From: Streptomyces flaveus
GTDB taxonomy: Bacteria > Actinomycetota > Actinomycetes > Streptomycetales > Streptomycetaceae
Reading direction: 5' to 3'
Length of the DNA stretch: 64,000 nt
Assembly (NCBI RefSeq): GCF_014647675.1
Contig: NZ_BMPQ01000032.1
Span: forward strand, 8,185-72,184
Shown: piece after piece, positions 1 to 7,675 of the stretch
Position numbering within the stretch: the stretch's first letter is position 1
How the letters are laid out: each line of letters starts with the position of its first letter
Position numbers and translations under genes: made by a program
Notes under the pieces: model-generated
Database searches by the model: none
What the model saw: only the letters and a program-made list of their open reading frames with translations
What the model was told of the DNA's origin: nothing

Positions 1-16
1 GCGGGGCCCACTCGCG

Positions 17-373
17 CTAGGTCGGGACCGGTAACGGCTCGATCCCGGTGATCTGAAGTTCCCGGCCGCTGCGCAGCTCGGTGGAGGGCTGGTCACAGCG
101 CGGGCACCAGAAGAACGGCGGCATGCCCACCGGGAACTCCTCGGCGCACGGGTCGCACCATGCCTGCGCGGGGACCTGCTCGACCACGAGCCGTGCGTCG
201 GCGAGGGCGGTGCCGTCGCGGGCCACCTCGAAGGCGAAATTGAGGGCGTCGGGGACGACGCCCGCCAGTTCGCCGACCCGGACGGTCACCGCCGCGACGG
301 CATCCGTCCCGTCGGCCCGGGCCAGCTCGTCGGCCCGCTCGATGATCGCGGTCGCGATCGACAGTTCGTGCAC
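17..373 (-). CDS. hypA: HypA hydrogenase nickel metallochaperone
   Basis: HypA works with HypB to deliver nickel to the large subunit during [NiFe]-hydrogenase maturation. The 118-residue product has the usual family length. It begins Met-His-Glu, where His2 is the known nickel ligand, and it carries the structural zinc site as two CxxC pairs at about residues 73/76 and 90/93. The start is GTG. Only 7 bases separate it from the stop of the preceding small gene, so it belongs to the leftward hydrogenase operon that begins near 6600. Other hyp genes probably continue beyond the left edge of the window (inference). Confidence 0.93.
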   Translation of the reverse strand: MHELSIATAIIERADELARADGTDAVAAVTVRVGELAGVVPDALNFAFEVARDGTALADARLVVEQVPAQAWCDPCAEEFPVGMPPFFWCPRCDQPSTELRSGRELQITGIEPLPVPT

Positions 374-380
374 GGCCTGC

Positions 381-617
381 TCACGGGTACCGGTGGCCGG
401 CGCGAAAACCGCCGGCCATCCGCCAGATCCGCGCCTCCCGCCTCAGGCTGGGTAGCTCTCGCAAGAGCAGCGCCACCACGAGACCGCCCGCCACGACGGC
501 CTCGGTTTTCAGCACCCGCTGTCCGGTCATCCTGGCTCGCCTGCCCGGGGCAGCCGGCCTTCGTGCTCGTTGGACTTTCATCTTCGGCGACTCCCTGCTG
601 TTTCTCGTCCCGCTCAT
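381..617 (-). CDS. small single-pass membrane protein, DUF6893-like
   Basis: A 78-residue protein with one hydrophobic segment at about residues 38-55, followed by the motif ELPSLRREARIWRM. That ending resembles the short actinobacterial DUF6893-type proteins, in which a transmembrane helix is followed by PSxxRxxRxxRM. Its ATG overlaps the stop of the upstream gene (ATGA), which supports translational coupling. The family is usually shorter, so an internal Met at 581 or 530 is a possible start. It sits between the hydrogenase genes and hypA. A membrane-anchoring or assembly role is only a guess; no function is known to me. Confidence 0.6.
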   Translation of the reverse strand: MSGTRNSRESPKMKVQRARRPAAPGRRARMTGQRVLKTEAVVAGGLVVALLLRELPSLRREARIWRMAGGFRAGHRYP

Positions 618-820
618 CCCGGCGAGATGTTCGGCATGGTGTCCGCGAGCGCGTCATGCCGCTTCCAGTGGATCCCGGTGGAGCGCCGCGCGTCGGCGGT
701 GCCGTCCTCGTGGTGACCGGTCTGGTCCTCGTAGCGCCCCTTGTTGCCCTGGTGCATGCCGGCGACGTGCCGGGGCGTGTCGGGCTTCGCCTGGGGCCTG
801 CCCACTCTGATGCTGCCCAC
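614..820 (-). CDS. small hydrophilic protein in hydrogenase operon
   Basis: A 68-residue, His- and Arg-rich hydrophilic protein with no membrane segment. The GTG start at 820 has a good ribosome binding site (GGAG, 8 bases upstream), and the stop overlaps the next gene's ATG, so it is probably translated. The C-terminal half (motif GTADARRSTGI and ending MPNISPG) looks like a short conserved actinobacterial hypothetical. I do not recognise a function. Its position between the DUF5947 gene and hypA suggests a hydrogenase accessory role, and the four His residues could bind a metal; both points are inference. Confidence 0.55.
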   Translation of the reverse strand: MGSIRVGRPQAKPDTPRHVAGMHQGNKGRYEDQTGHHEDGTADARRSTGIHWKRHDALADTMPNISPG

Positions 821-862
821 GGGATGATCTCCTTCCTCGCCTCCGACCTGCGGAGTGCGTGC

Positions 863-1459
863 TCATGGCCGTTCGGTGAGGTCCTCGAAGAACCGCTCGA
901 CGGCCGGCCAGATCCGGCCGCCTCCGGACAGGCCCCGCCACTCCCGGCGTACGACCGCGATCATCCGGTAGCAGTCGTCGATCGGCACGATCCAGTGGTG
1001 GTCGAGGCCGTGGACGGTGTTCACCAGCAGTGCCTCCACCTCGGGTTCCACGTCGGCGAGCTGCGGACACGTGGCGGCCAGCTGCTGCCATGCCGCCGCG
1101 TCCACCTCCCACCGCATGGCCCCGGCCGGACTCGGGCCCTCGGCGGTGACCGTGCCGTCTGCCCGGGGCACGAAGAAGACCAGGCCGACGGGTACGCCCA
1201 GGACTTCTGTGTCGACTCGGGGAAGCCGGACTCGGCGCCGGGGTACGAGCCGGTAGTGGCCGTCGCCCGCCCCGCCCTGTGCGAACAGCACCGAGCAGGG
1301 ACGGCAGACGCAGCGCACCTCCTGCTGCCCGGTGTCGTACAGGTGGGCGTGTTCGTCGGGCACCGGCGCGGCGCACAGGTCGCACACCTCCGACTCGGCC
1401 GCTGCCGTGCGGTCGGCCGAGGCACGGACGAGGCGGGCCAGCGCTCCGTCCGTGATCAC
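863..1459 (-). CDS. DUF5947 family hydrogenase-associated protein
   Basis: A 198-residue protein. An upstream start is possible, but the GTG at 1459 overlaps the stop of the NifU-like gene as GTGA, and the sequence before it is Arg/Gly-rich shadow of that gene, so I chose 1459. A likely zinc site is visible: CxxC at residues 26/29 and CxxC at about 52/55. The rest is a compact globular domain ending with a WRGLSGGGRIW motif. Proteins of this type accompany group 1h hydrogenases in actinobacteria (family knowledge). The biochemical role is unknown; assembly or electron transfer would fit. Confidence 0.75.
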   Translation of the reverse strand: MITDGALARLVRASADRTAAAESEVCDLCAAPVPDEHAHLYDTGQQEVRCVCRPCSVLFAQGGAGDGHYRLVPRRRVRLPRVDTEVLGVPVGLVFFVPRADGTVTAEGPSPAGAMRWEVDAAAWQQLAATCPQLADVEPEVEALLVNTVHGLDHHWIVPIDDCYRMIAVVRREWRGLSGGGRIWPAVERFFEDLTERP

Positions 1460-2019
1460 CGGGCGCCTCGGTGCGTCAGCGTGGCCAGCGGTACGAACGC
1501 CGGAGCCGCCTGCCGGTCGGAGGAGGTCGGCAGCGATTCCACCGCCGTCAGTTCCGGAGCGGCGGCGAGTACCGCCTCGTGGACCGCGTCGGTGACCTCG
1601 GTCGCCCCGCTGCCGCATCCGGAGCCGCACCCGCCGCCCGACTTCAGGCGCACCCGGCCCACCTGCCCCTCCACACCGGCCCACTCGACGTCACCGCCGC
1701 GTTCGCGTACGGCGGGCCGCAGCCGCTCGACCGCGCGGGCCGCCCGGCGCTCGGCCGGCTCGGGGTGGATGTCGTGCAGCACCATCAGGTGCCCGAGCAA
1801 CTCGTCGTCGGCCAGGCGCTCGGCCAGCTGCCCGTCCGCCTGGTCCAGGATCCGGGCCAGCGCCTCGCCGTAGACCTCGGTCAGGAGGACGACCGCCTCG
1901 GTGGCGGAGCGCGTGGTGGGGCCGGGCGTGGACTGGAGCCCTTCCAGCAGGTCGTCGAGCCGGGCCAGCCGGGCCTCCACGTCCGGGTCCGCCAGCCGCG
2001 CGGTGCCGGCCTCAGCCAT
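1456..2019 (-). CDS. NifU-like Fe-S cluster protein of hydrogenase operon
   Basis: A 187-residue protein with a helical N-terminal half (residues 10-80) and a C-terminal NifU-like domain (about 85-165). The domain ends in a Gly/Cys loop with Cys131 and Cys135, spaced CxxxC in a CGSGC context rather than the usual CxxC. NifU-type domains hold transient Fe-S clusters, so a role in supplying the hydrogenase clusters is likely. The ATG overlaps the end of the large-subunit gene by 8 bases, and its own stop overlaps the next start. A link to the electron path out of the enzyme is an alternative. Confidence 0.82.
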   Translation of the reverse strand: MAEAGTARLADPDVEARLARLDDLLEGLQSTPGPTTRSATEAVVLLTEVYGEALARILDQADGQLAERLADDELLGHLMVLHDIHPEPAERRAARAVERLRPAVRERGGDVEWAGVEGQVGRVRLKSGGGCGSGCGSGATEVTDAVHEAVLAAAPELTAVESLPTSSDRQAAPAFVPLATLTHRGAR

Positions 2020-3805
2020 GGTTCGCCCCGTACGTCGGCGAGTGCAGGGTGGTCAGCGTCTTGCCCTTGCCGACGTACATGTGCACGCCGCACGGCAGGC
2101 AGGGGTCGAAGCTGCGGACCGTGCGCATGATGTCGACGCCCTTGAAGTCGTCGGGGCCGTTCTCCTCGAAGATGGGCTGACCCTGGACGGCGTCCTCGTA
2201 CGGGCCGGGCGTGCCGTACATGTCGCGGGGGCTGGCGTTCCATGGGGTGGGCGGGTACGGGTGGTAGTTGGCGATCTTCTTGTCCTTGATCACCAGGTGG
2301 TGGGAGAGGACACCGCGTACGGCCTCGTGGAAGCCGCAGCCGATCGCCTCGTCGGGCACCTCGTAGTTCTCGAACACCTTGGTCTCGCCGGCCCGCACGA
2401 GCCCCATGGCCTCTTCCACGAACTGCAGGGCCATGGCGGCCGCGTAGGCGATGAAGTACGGCCGTGCGCGGTCGCGTTCGAGGGTGTTGCTCCACTGCGG
2501 GATGCGCCACTCCAGGGTCGTCTCCGGCAGAGACTCGCCCTTGGGCAGCGAGATGCGCACGCTGTGGCCGGTGGCCTTGACGTACGGGGTGTCGACCAGT
2601 CCGTTCAGGGCGGTCGACCAGAGCCGGGCGAGCGGGCCGCCGCCGGTGTCGAGGGCGAGGTGCTGATCCGTTTTCTTGTCGTACCAGCGCGGACTCATCA
2701 CCCAGCTGTACTTTTCGTCGAAGTTGCGCTTCTGCGGCACCGGGACGGTCGTCTGGTTCCACGGGTGGCGCATGTCGACGGGGTTGCCGAGCGGGTCGTG
2801 GGTGACGAAGGGCTGTTCGTTGACCCAGTCTTCGTAGTACGAGCTGCCGAGCAGGATCCGCAGGCCGAGGTTGATGTCGACGAGGTTGTTGGTGACCAGC
2901 TCGCCGTCGACGATGATGCCCGGGGTGACATACATGTCCTTGCCCCAGTTGTTCATCGTCTCGTAGCGGTAGTCGACGGACGTGGGGTCCTGGAAGGCTC
3001 CCCAGCAGCCCAGCAGGATGCGGCGGCGGCCGACCTCCTCGTAGCCGGGCAGCGCCTCGTAGAAGAAGTCGAAGACGTCGTCGTTCATGGCGACGGCCTT
3101 CTTGACGAAGTCGATGACCCGCATGAGCCGGCTGAGGTAGTCGGTGAAGGTGGTCGGCTGCGGCATCGTGCCGACGCCGCCGGGGTACAACGTCGACGGG
3201 TGGACGTGCCGCCCCTCCATCAGGCAGAACATCTCGCGGGTGACCCGGCTGACCTTCAGGGCCTCCTTGTAGACCTCGCCCTCGAAGGGGTTGAAGGCCC
3301 GCATGATGTCGGCGATCGTCCGGTAGCCGTGAATGTCCCCGTGGGGAGCTTCGGTGCGTTCGGCGCGGGCCAGTACACCGGGGTTGGTGGCCTTGACCAT
3401 CGCCTCGCAGAAGTCCACGAACACCAGGTTGTCCTGGAAGATCGTGTGGTCGAACATGTACTCGGCTGCTTCGCCGAGGTTGACGATGTAGTCGGCCAGC
3501 GGGGGAGGCTTGACGCCGTAGGCCATCTGCTGGGCGTAGTCGGAACAGGTCGTGTGGTTGTCGCCGCAGATGCCGCAGATCCGGGACGTGATGAAGCCCG
3601 CGTCACGCGGATCCTTGCCCTTCATGAACACCGAGTAGCCGCGGAACAGCGACGAGGTGCTGTGGCATTCCACGACTTCCCGGTTGGCGAAGTCGATCTT
3701 CGTGTAGATGCCCAGGTTCCCGATGATCCGGGTGATCGGATCCCAGGACATGTCCACGAGCTCTGGCGGCTTGCGCCCCGTGGGCCGGGCCTCGGTTGTG
3801 GTCAT
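2012..3805 (-). CDS. hhyL: [NiFe]-hydrogenase large subunit, group 1h/5 type
   Basis: The catalytic subunit that splits H2 at the NiFe(CN)2CO centre. The 597-residue protein carries both nickel-binding motifs: RICGICGDNHTTCS with Cys77 and Cys80 near the N-terminus, and DPCLPCGVH with Cys569 and Cys572 near the C-terminus. The L1 wording (GDNHTTCSDYAQQ) is typical of the actinobacterial high-affinity group, formerly group 5, which oxidises atmospheric H2. A 22-residue tail follows His575. There is no membrane segment. The gene lies 64 bases after the small-subunit gene and overlaps the NifU-like gene. I am confident of the family; the affinity for H2 is inferred from the group. Confidence 0.96.
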   Translation of the reverse strand: MTTTEARPTGRKPPELVDMSWDPITRIIGNLGIYTKIDFANREVVECHSTSSLFRGYSVFMKGKDPRDAGFITSRICGICGDNHTTCSDYAQQMAYGVKPPPLADYIVNLGEAAEYMFDHTIFQDNLVFVDFCEAMVKATNPGVLARAERTEAPHGDIHGYRTIADIMRAFNPFEGEVYKEALKVSRVTREMFCLMEGRHVHPSTLYPGGVGTMPQPTTFTDYLSRLMRVIDFVKKAVAMNDDVFDFFYEALPGYEEVGRRRILLGCWGAFQDPTSVDYRYETMNNWGKDMYVTPGIIVDGELVTNNLVDINLGLRILLGSSYYEDWVNEQPFVTHDPLGNPVDMRHPWNQTTVPVPQKRNFDEKYSWVMSPRWYDKKTDQHLALDTGGGPLARLWSTALNGLVDTPYVKATGHSVRISLPKGESLPETTLEWRIPQWSNTLERDRARPYFIAYAAAMALQFVEEAMGLVRAGETKVFENYEVPDEAIGCGFHEAVRGVLSHHLVIKDKKIANYHPYPPTPWNASPRDMYGTPGPYEDAVQGQPIFEENGPDDFKGVDIMRTVRSFDPCLPCGVHMYVGKGKTLTTLHSPTYGANHG

Positions 3806-3869
3806 CTGCGGTACTGCCCCTCGCTGTCGGTGTTCCGTGGGTGGGTATTGGGATGGGTGACGCGCGGCA

Positions 3870-4961
3870 TCAGGGCCGCCAGCGCGGGTCGTAGCCGCTG
3901 GTCAGCTTCCGTTTGTTGTGGCGCCACTTGGGCTCGTGGTTGACCAGCTCGTTCGTCATGCCGCGAAGGCGGCGGACGACGGCCCCGTACGGCTTGATGG
4001 CCAGCGAGGACAGCGTGCCGCCGGGAGGCTCGTCCATGAACGGCATGAACGCGTCAGGGAAGCCGGGCATCGTGCACCCGATGCAGATACCGCCGACGTT
4101 CGGGCAGCCGCCGATGCCGGCCATCCAGCCGCGCTTGGGCACGTTGCAGTTGACGACAGGACCCCAACAACCCGTCTTGACCAGGCACTTGGGCGAGTTG
4201 TAGTCCTTGGCGAAGCTGGCCTGCTCGTAGTACGAGCCGCGGTCGCAGCCCTCGTGCACCGTCTTCCCGAACAGCCACTGCGGGCGCAGCATGTGGTCCA
4301 GCGGTGGCGGAGGTGCGGAACCGGCCGCGTGGTAGAGAACCCAGATCAGGGTCTCCATGAAGTTCTCGGGCTGGATCGGGCAGCCGGGCACGTTGACGAC
4401 CGGCAGCCCGCCCTGGGAGGTGTAGTCCCAGCCCAGGTAGTCGGCGAGGCCCATGCAGCCGGTCGGGTTGCCGGCCATGGCGTGGATGCCGCCGAAAGTG
4501 GCGCAGGTGCCGGCGGCCACCACCGCCCAGGCCTTGGGGGCCAGTTGGTCGATCCACCAGTTCAGGGTCTGCGGTTCACCGGTCTCCGGGTCATTGCCGA
4601 AGGATGTCCAGTAGCCGTCGCCCTCGATGATGTTCTGGTTGGGGATCGAGCCCTCGATGACGAGGATGAACGGGGTCGCCAGCTCGCCGCGCACCGCCGC
4701 CCGGTAAGGAGCGAGGAAGTCCTCGCCGCCCAGGCTCGGTGAGAGCACCTTGTTGACCAGGTTCACCTTCGGCAGGCCCGGGATCAAACCGAGCACCAGA
4801 TCCTCGATGGAGGGCTGGCCGGCGGCAGTGAGAGAGACGGTGTCGCCGTCGCAGCTCATGCCCTCGGAGATCCAGAGGATGTGGATCTCGTCGATACCCT
4901 GCCGCTCCTCGGCGCGACTGGGTTCCTTGCTGACTTCTGCGGTACTGCTGTCGGTTGTCAT
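3870..4961 (-). CDS. hhyS: [NiFe]-hydrogenase small subunit, group 1h/5 type
   Basis: The electron-transferring subunit with three Fe-S clusters; 363 residues from the ATG at 4961. The open frame continues upstream, but that part is shadow of the preceding gene. The proximal-cluster motif reads EGMSCDGD, so Cys37 is followed three residues later by Asp40 instead of the usual Cys. This Cys-to-Asp exchange is a known mark of group 5/1h enzymes and their oxygen tolerance. Further cluster residues are visible in GTCATFGG, VPGCPIQPENF and the Cys-rich C-terminal third. There is no twin-arginine signal, so the enzyme faces the cytoplasm. It starts one base after the stop of the upstream gene. Confidence 0.96.
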   Translation of the reverse strand: MTTDSSTAEVSKEPSRAEERQGIDEIHILWISEGMSCDGDTVSLTAAGQPSIEDLVLGLIPGLPKVNLVNKVLSPSLGGEDFLAPYRAAVRGELATPFILVIEGSIPNQNIIEGDGYWTSFGNDPETGEPQTLNWWIDQLAPKAWAVVAAGTCATFGGIHAMAGNPTGCMGLADYLGWDYTSQGGLPVVNVPGCPIQPENFMETLIWVLYHAAGSAPPPPLDHMLRPQWLFGKTVHEGCDRGSYYEQASFAKDYNSPKCLVKTGCWGPVVNCNVPKRGWMAGIGGCPNVGGICIGCTMPGFPDAFMPFMDEPPGGTLSSLAIKPYGAVVRRLRGMTNELVNHEPKWRHNKRKLTSGYDPRWRP

Positions 4962-4962
4962 G

Positions 4963-6600
4963 TCATCGGCCTCCGCTGCAGGGGGTCTCGGAGTCGGTCG
5001 TGTGCTGCGCCGGGGGTGCGGCGGGAGCCGGTGACGCCCGCTCGTCCGGGAATTCGGCGGGCTCGAGCGGTTCGAGCTCGTCGGGCCGGAAGTAGTGGAA
5101 GCGGCCGTACCAGGTGTGCAGTTCGGACGCAGGATCGTCGTCGAGGGTGACGGCGAGGTGCACGCTGCCGTCGACGTCGTGGAAAACGGCGGCCACCTCG
5201 GCGGTCCGGCCGGCCAGGAACATGTCCTGGGCGTCGGCGCCCCGTCCCCGTGGTCGAAGCCGGACGCGGCTGCCACCGCCGAGGAGCACGCCGTCGACGA
5301 GGACCGTGTCGGTGGACGGGGAGAAACCGTCGTCGGCGCCCTCCTGCCACCATGCGGGTCGCTCGGGAGCGGGAGCGGCTGTGGCGGGGGTGACCGGTGC
5401 CAGGGAGCGGACGGCACCGTGCAGCCGTGCGAAGACCTCCGGGGGCATGGTCTCGACCCGGTCGAGGATCGCGGCGGCCCGCAGGTCGGTGGCGCGTGCC
5501 TCGCGCTTCTCCTCGTCGGTCAGCAGCATCGTGCGCAGAGTGAGGATCTCGTCGATCTCCGCTGCGTCGTGCAGATCCCCCGGGCTCTCCGGAGCCACCT
5601 GCGGGTGGTCGGGCAGGATGATCGGTGAGGACAGCAGAACGTGTCCGGTGCCGCCGCCCTGCGGGCTGCGGGAGTGGGCTGGGGCGGTGGGGGGTCCACC
5701 GCCGAGGACGGGGAAGGTGAATTCGTTCCGGCACCTGCCCACATGTGTAGCCAGGTACGTGGGCGGATCGATCAGCGAGACGAACTCCACGCCTTCACCG
5801 CTGACGAGGGTATGGGTGGCGATGAGCGCACGGCGCAGCGCCTCGTCGCGTGGGGTCCTCGAATCCGGCACAGATCCCGTGTTCGTGGTGCGTACCCGGA
5901 GTCGGCAGAGGTCAGGCGAGAGCTGCTCGGCGGTGACAGTGGTGCTCGCCCGAAGCTCCTCCCGGCGCCGCACCACCCGACCGGCGTGACCCGGCAGTGG
6001 CTCGATGTCCACCCCGGCCGCCGCTCCCACCGGAACGGTGCGTTCACCCTGAAATAGGTCGTCCAGGCAGACCGCGACATCGACTTCGCGCGGCACTGCC
6101 TCGTCGAAGGTCAGATGAGCCGTGCCGTTGTCGGTCCGCAACGACTCGACGGTGCTGTGGCCACCGTCCCGGCCGGTTTCCTGCACCTGCTTGCGCTGCA
6201 TCTGCAGGTACCGAAGTCGCACTCGTACGGACGCGCCGGGCCGGCGGATTCGCAGCAGGCACTCGGTCTGCTGGTACCAGGAGTCGGCGGAGCCGGACAC
6301 ACCCGGGACGACGGGGCCCTCCGACTCAACCCAATCCCGGGGGAAAAGCACCCCGAACTGCCACCGGACGCGGTTCTTGGCCGAAGACCGACGGTAGGGA
6401 TAGAGGAGGTAGCCCTCATACAGGACGGCGTCGGCGACGGCGCTCAGCTGCTCGAAGTCGCATGGGGACCCGTCCGACGGCCCTTCCGCGCCACCCCCCG
6501 TGGCAGCGCACGGCATGCCGCTCTCGGCCAATCCCTCCGACATCGCGCCTCCTCGTCTCCGTGTGCACGCCATGCCTTCCACCACAGTCACATCGCTCAT
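4963..6600 (-). CDS. conserved hydrogenase-operon protein, unknown function
   Basis: First gene of the hydrogenase operon; 545 residues from the ATG at 6600, which has AGGAGG 11 bases upstream. A second good start with GAGGAGG lies at 6543, giving 526 residues; the TTG-like starts further upstream look unlikely. I see no Cys motif, membrane helix or nucleotide site. Visible marks are an early stretch DAVLYEGYLLYPYRRSS, a central region rich in short beta-like stretches, and a Pro/Ala-rich tail. Proteins with this LYEGYLLYPYR opening occur beside actinobacterial group 1h hydrogenases (family recollection). The role is unknown. Confidence 0.72.
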   Translation of the reverse strand: MSDVTVVEGMACTRRRGGAMSEGLAESGMPCAATGGGAEGPSDGSPCDFEQLSAVADAVLYEGYLLYPYRRSSAKNRVRWQFGVLFPRDWVESEGPVVPGVSGSADSWYQQTECLLRIRRPGASVRVRLRYLQMQRKQVQETGRDGGHSTVESLRTDNGTAHLTFDEAVPREVDVAVCLDDLFQGERTVPVGAAAGVDIEPLPGHAGRVVRRREELRASTTVTAEQLSPDLCRLRVRTTNTGSVPDSRTPRDEALRRALIATHTLVSGEGVEFVSLIDPPTYLATHVGRCRNEFTFPVLGGGPPTAPAHSRSPQGGGTGHVLLSSPIILPDHPQVAPESPGDLHDAAEIDEILTLRTMLLTDEEKREARATDLRAAAILDRVETMPPEVFARLHGAVRSLAPVTPATAAPAPERPAWWQEGADDGFSPSTDTVLVDGVLLGGGSRVRLRPRGRGADAQDMFLAGRTAEVAAVFHDVDGSVHLAVTLDDDPASELHTWYGRFHYFRPDELEPLEPAEFPDERASPAPAAPPAQHTTDSETPCSGGR

Positions 6601-6688
6601 CCGCCCTCGCCTCCTATGGCGCAGCACCGCTGAGCCGTTCGAGGGGCACTCAGAGGGCGTTTGATTTAGGTAGATCACCCCGTATGCC

Positions 6689-6790
6689 CTAGTAGGTGTC
6701 TCGCCAGGTGGGTGTGGTCTCGTCCGTTATGCGCTTGGCGAGGTTGTCGATCTAGGCGATGTGGATCACGGCTTCGGAGCTGGCGGGGAG
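6689..6790 (-). mobile_element. IS transposase C-terminal remnant
   Basis: On the minus strand the frame reads SSEAVIHIA, stop, IDNLAKRITDETTPTW, RDTY, stop. This looks like the C-terminal end of a DDE transposase of the IS5-like kind common in Streptomyces, interrupted by an in-frame TAG. No other part of the transposase is visible. It abuts and slightly overlaps the broken end of the murA-like fragment, so an old insertion probably truncated that gene. The family assignment is from memory of similar C-termini. Confidence 0.5.
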
Positions 6791-7053
6791 GGTCTCAGTA
6801 CCGCGGACTGCGGCTCGCCGACCGGCTGCGCCACGTGCCAGCCTGCGTGCTGCAGCAGGGCGAGCATGACCTGTACGTCAGTGCTGGCGGGGAGGCTGCG
6901 CAGCCGTACCGGTCGGCGTAGGGCGGCCGCGGAGGCCAGCATGGGCAGGGCGGCGTTCTTGGAGCCGTCAACGCTCACGGTGCCGGTGAGCGGTGGTCCG
7001 GGCTGTACGGCGATCACCTCGGCGGCCACGGCGGGATTCCGGATCGTTGTCAC
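6766..7053 (-). pseudogene. murA: truncated MurA-like EPSP-family enzyme (N-terminal fragment)
   Basis: MurA adds enolpyruvate to UDP-GlcNAc at the start of peptidoglycan synthesis. Only about 95 residues remain here, against about 420 in the family. The fragment has the MurA N-terminal signature VDGSKNAALPMLASAA, followed by a STDVQVMLALLQHAGW stretch. The GTG start at 7053 has AGAGGAG upstream and lies three bases after the stop of the ATPase gene, so the two were co-transcribed. The homology ends where the IS remnant begins. The Cys-containing active-site loop and the second lobe are missing, so it cannot be an active enzyme. Confidence 0.7.
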
Positions 7054-7055
7054 GG

Positions 7056-7496
7056 TCAGCTCCTCTGCAGGGAAAGGCGTGCGGGAAGGACCAGGGCGGC
7101 GGCCGCATCGATCACCGTGATCTCGGCCCAGGACCGCTTGCCACACGGCGTCGGCTCGACGCCGTACCAGTCAGCCAGCGCGGAGACGAGGAACAGGCCC
7201 CTGCCGCTCTCCGCGCCCGCGCCCGGTAGGCCAGGCTGGGGAAGCACCGGGCTGGAGTCGCAGACCTCGATGAGCAGGACGGCGTCGTGGAGGCGGACGG
7301 TCACAGAGCTGGGTCCGGTCGCGGCATGACGTACCGCGTTGGTGATCAACTCGCTCACCACCAGCTCCACGGTGTCCAGCGCTTCCGCGTCGAAGCTCGC
7401 GCCCCAGCCTCGTATCGCATCCATGACCTCGTGCCGGGCAGCGGTGGCTGCGGCGGGTGTGCCGGGTACGGAGAGGATGAGCTGGGGCGCTGCCAT
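7056..7496 (-). CDS. anti-sigma-factor-type ATP-binding protein (HATPase_c_2)
   Basis: A 146-residue single-domain protein of the RsbW/SpoIIAB-like group, common in Streptomyces as a regulator that binds partner proteins or phosphorylates anti-sigma antagonists. The GHKL boxes are visible: N-box ELITNAVRHA at about residues 69-78, G1-like box EVCDSS, and GRGLFLV as the G2 box. The ATG at 7496 follows a GGAGG site. It diverges from a regulator gene on the plus strand, leaving about 180 bases for promoters. In many Streptomyces loci such ATPases sit beside an XRE regulator, as here. The partner is unknown. Confidence 0.85.
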   Translation of the reverse strand: MAAPQLILSVPGTPAAATAARHEVMDAIRGWGASFDAEALDTVELVVSELITNAVRHAATGPSSVTVRLHDAVLLIEVCDSSPVLPQPGLPGAGAESGRGLFLVSALADWYGVEPTPCGKRSWAEITVIDAAAALVLPARLSLQRS

Positions 7497-7675
7497 GAGC
7501 GGCCTCCTGGAGATTGGGTGCGGCCACTACAAGCAACCAGTTGGTCGCGGACCGTGGTAATCCCGGCTGCGAGTACTGCATCGCTTATGCAGGAGCTGCA
7601 TCACCGCGAAGTACGACTGACCTACGCTCGGTTGAGCAGGCAGGATCGGCGACGGCGGAAGGGGCCGTGGCACAG

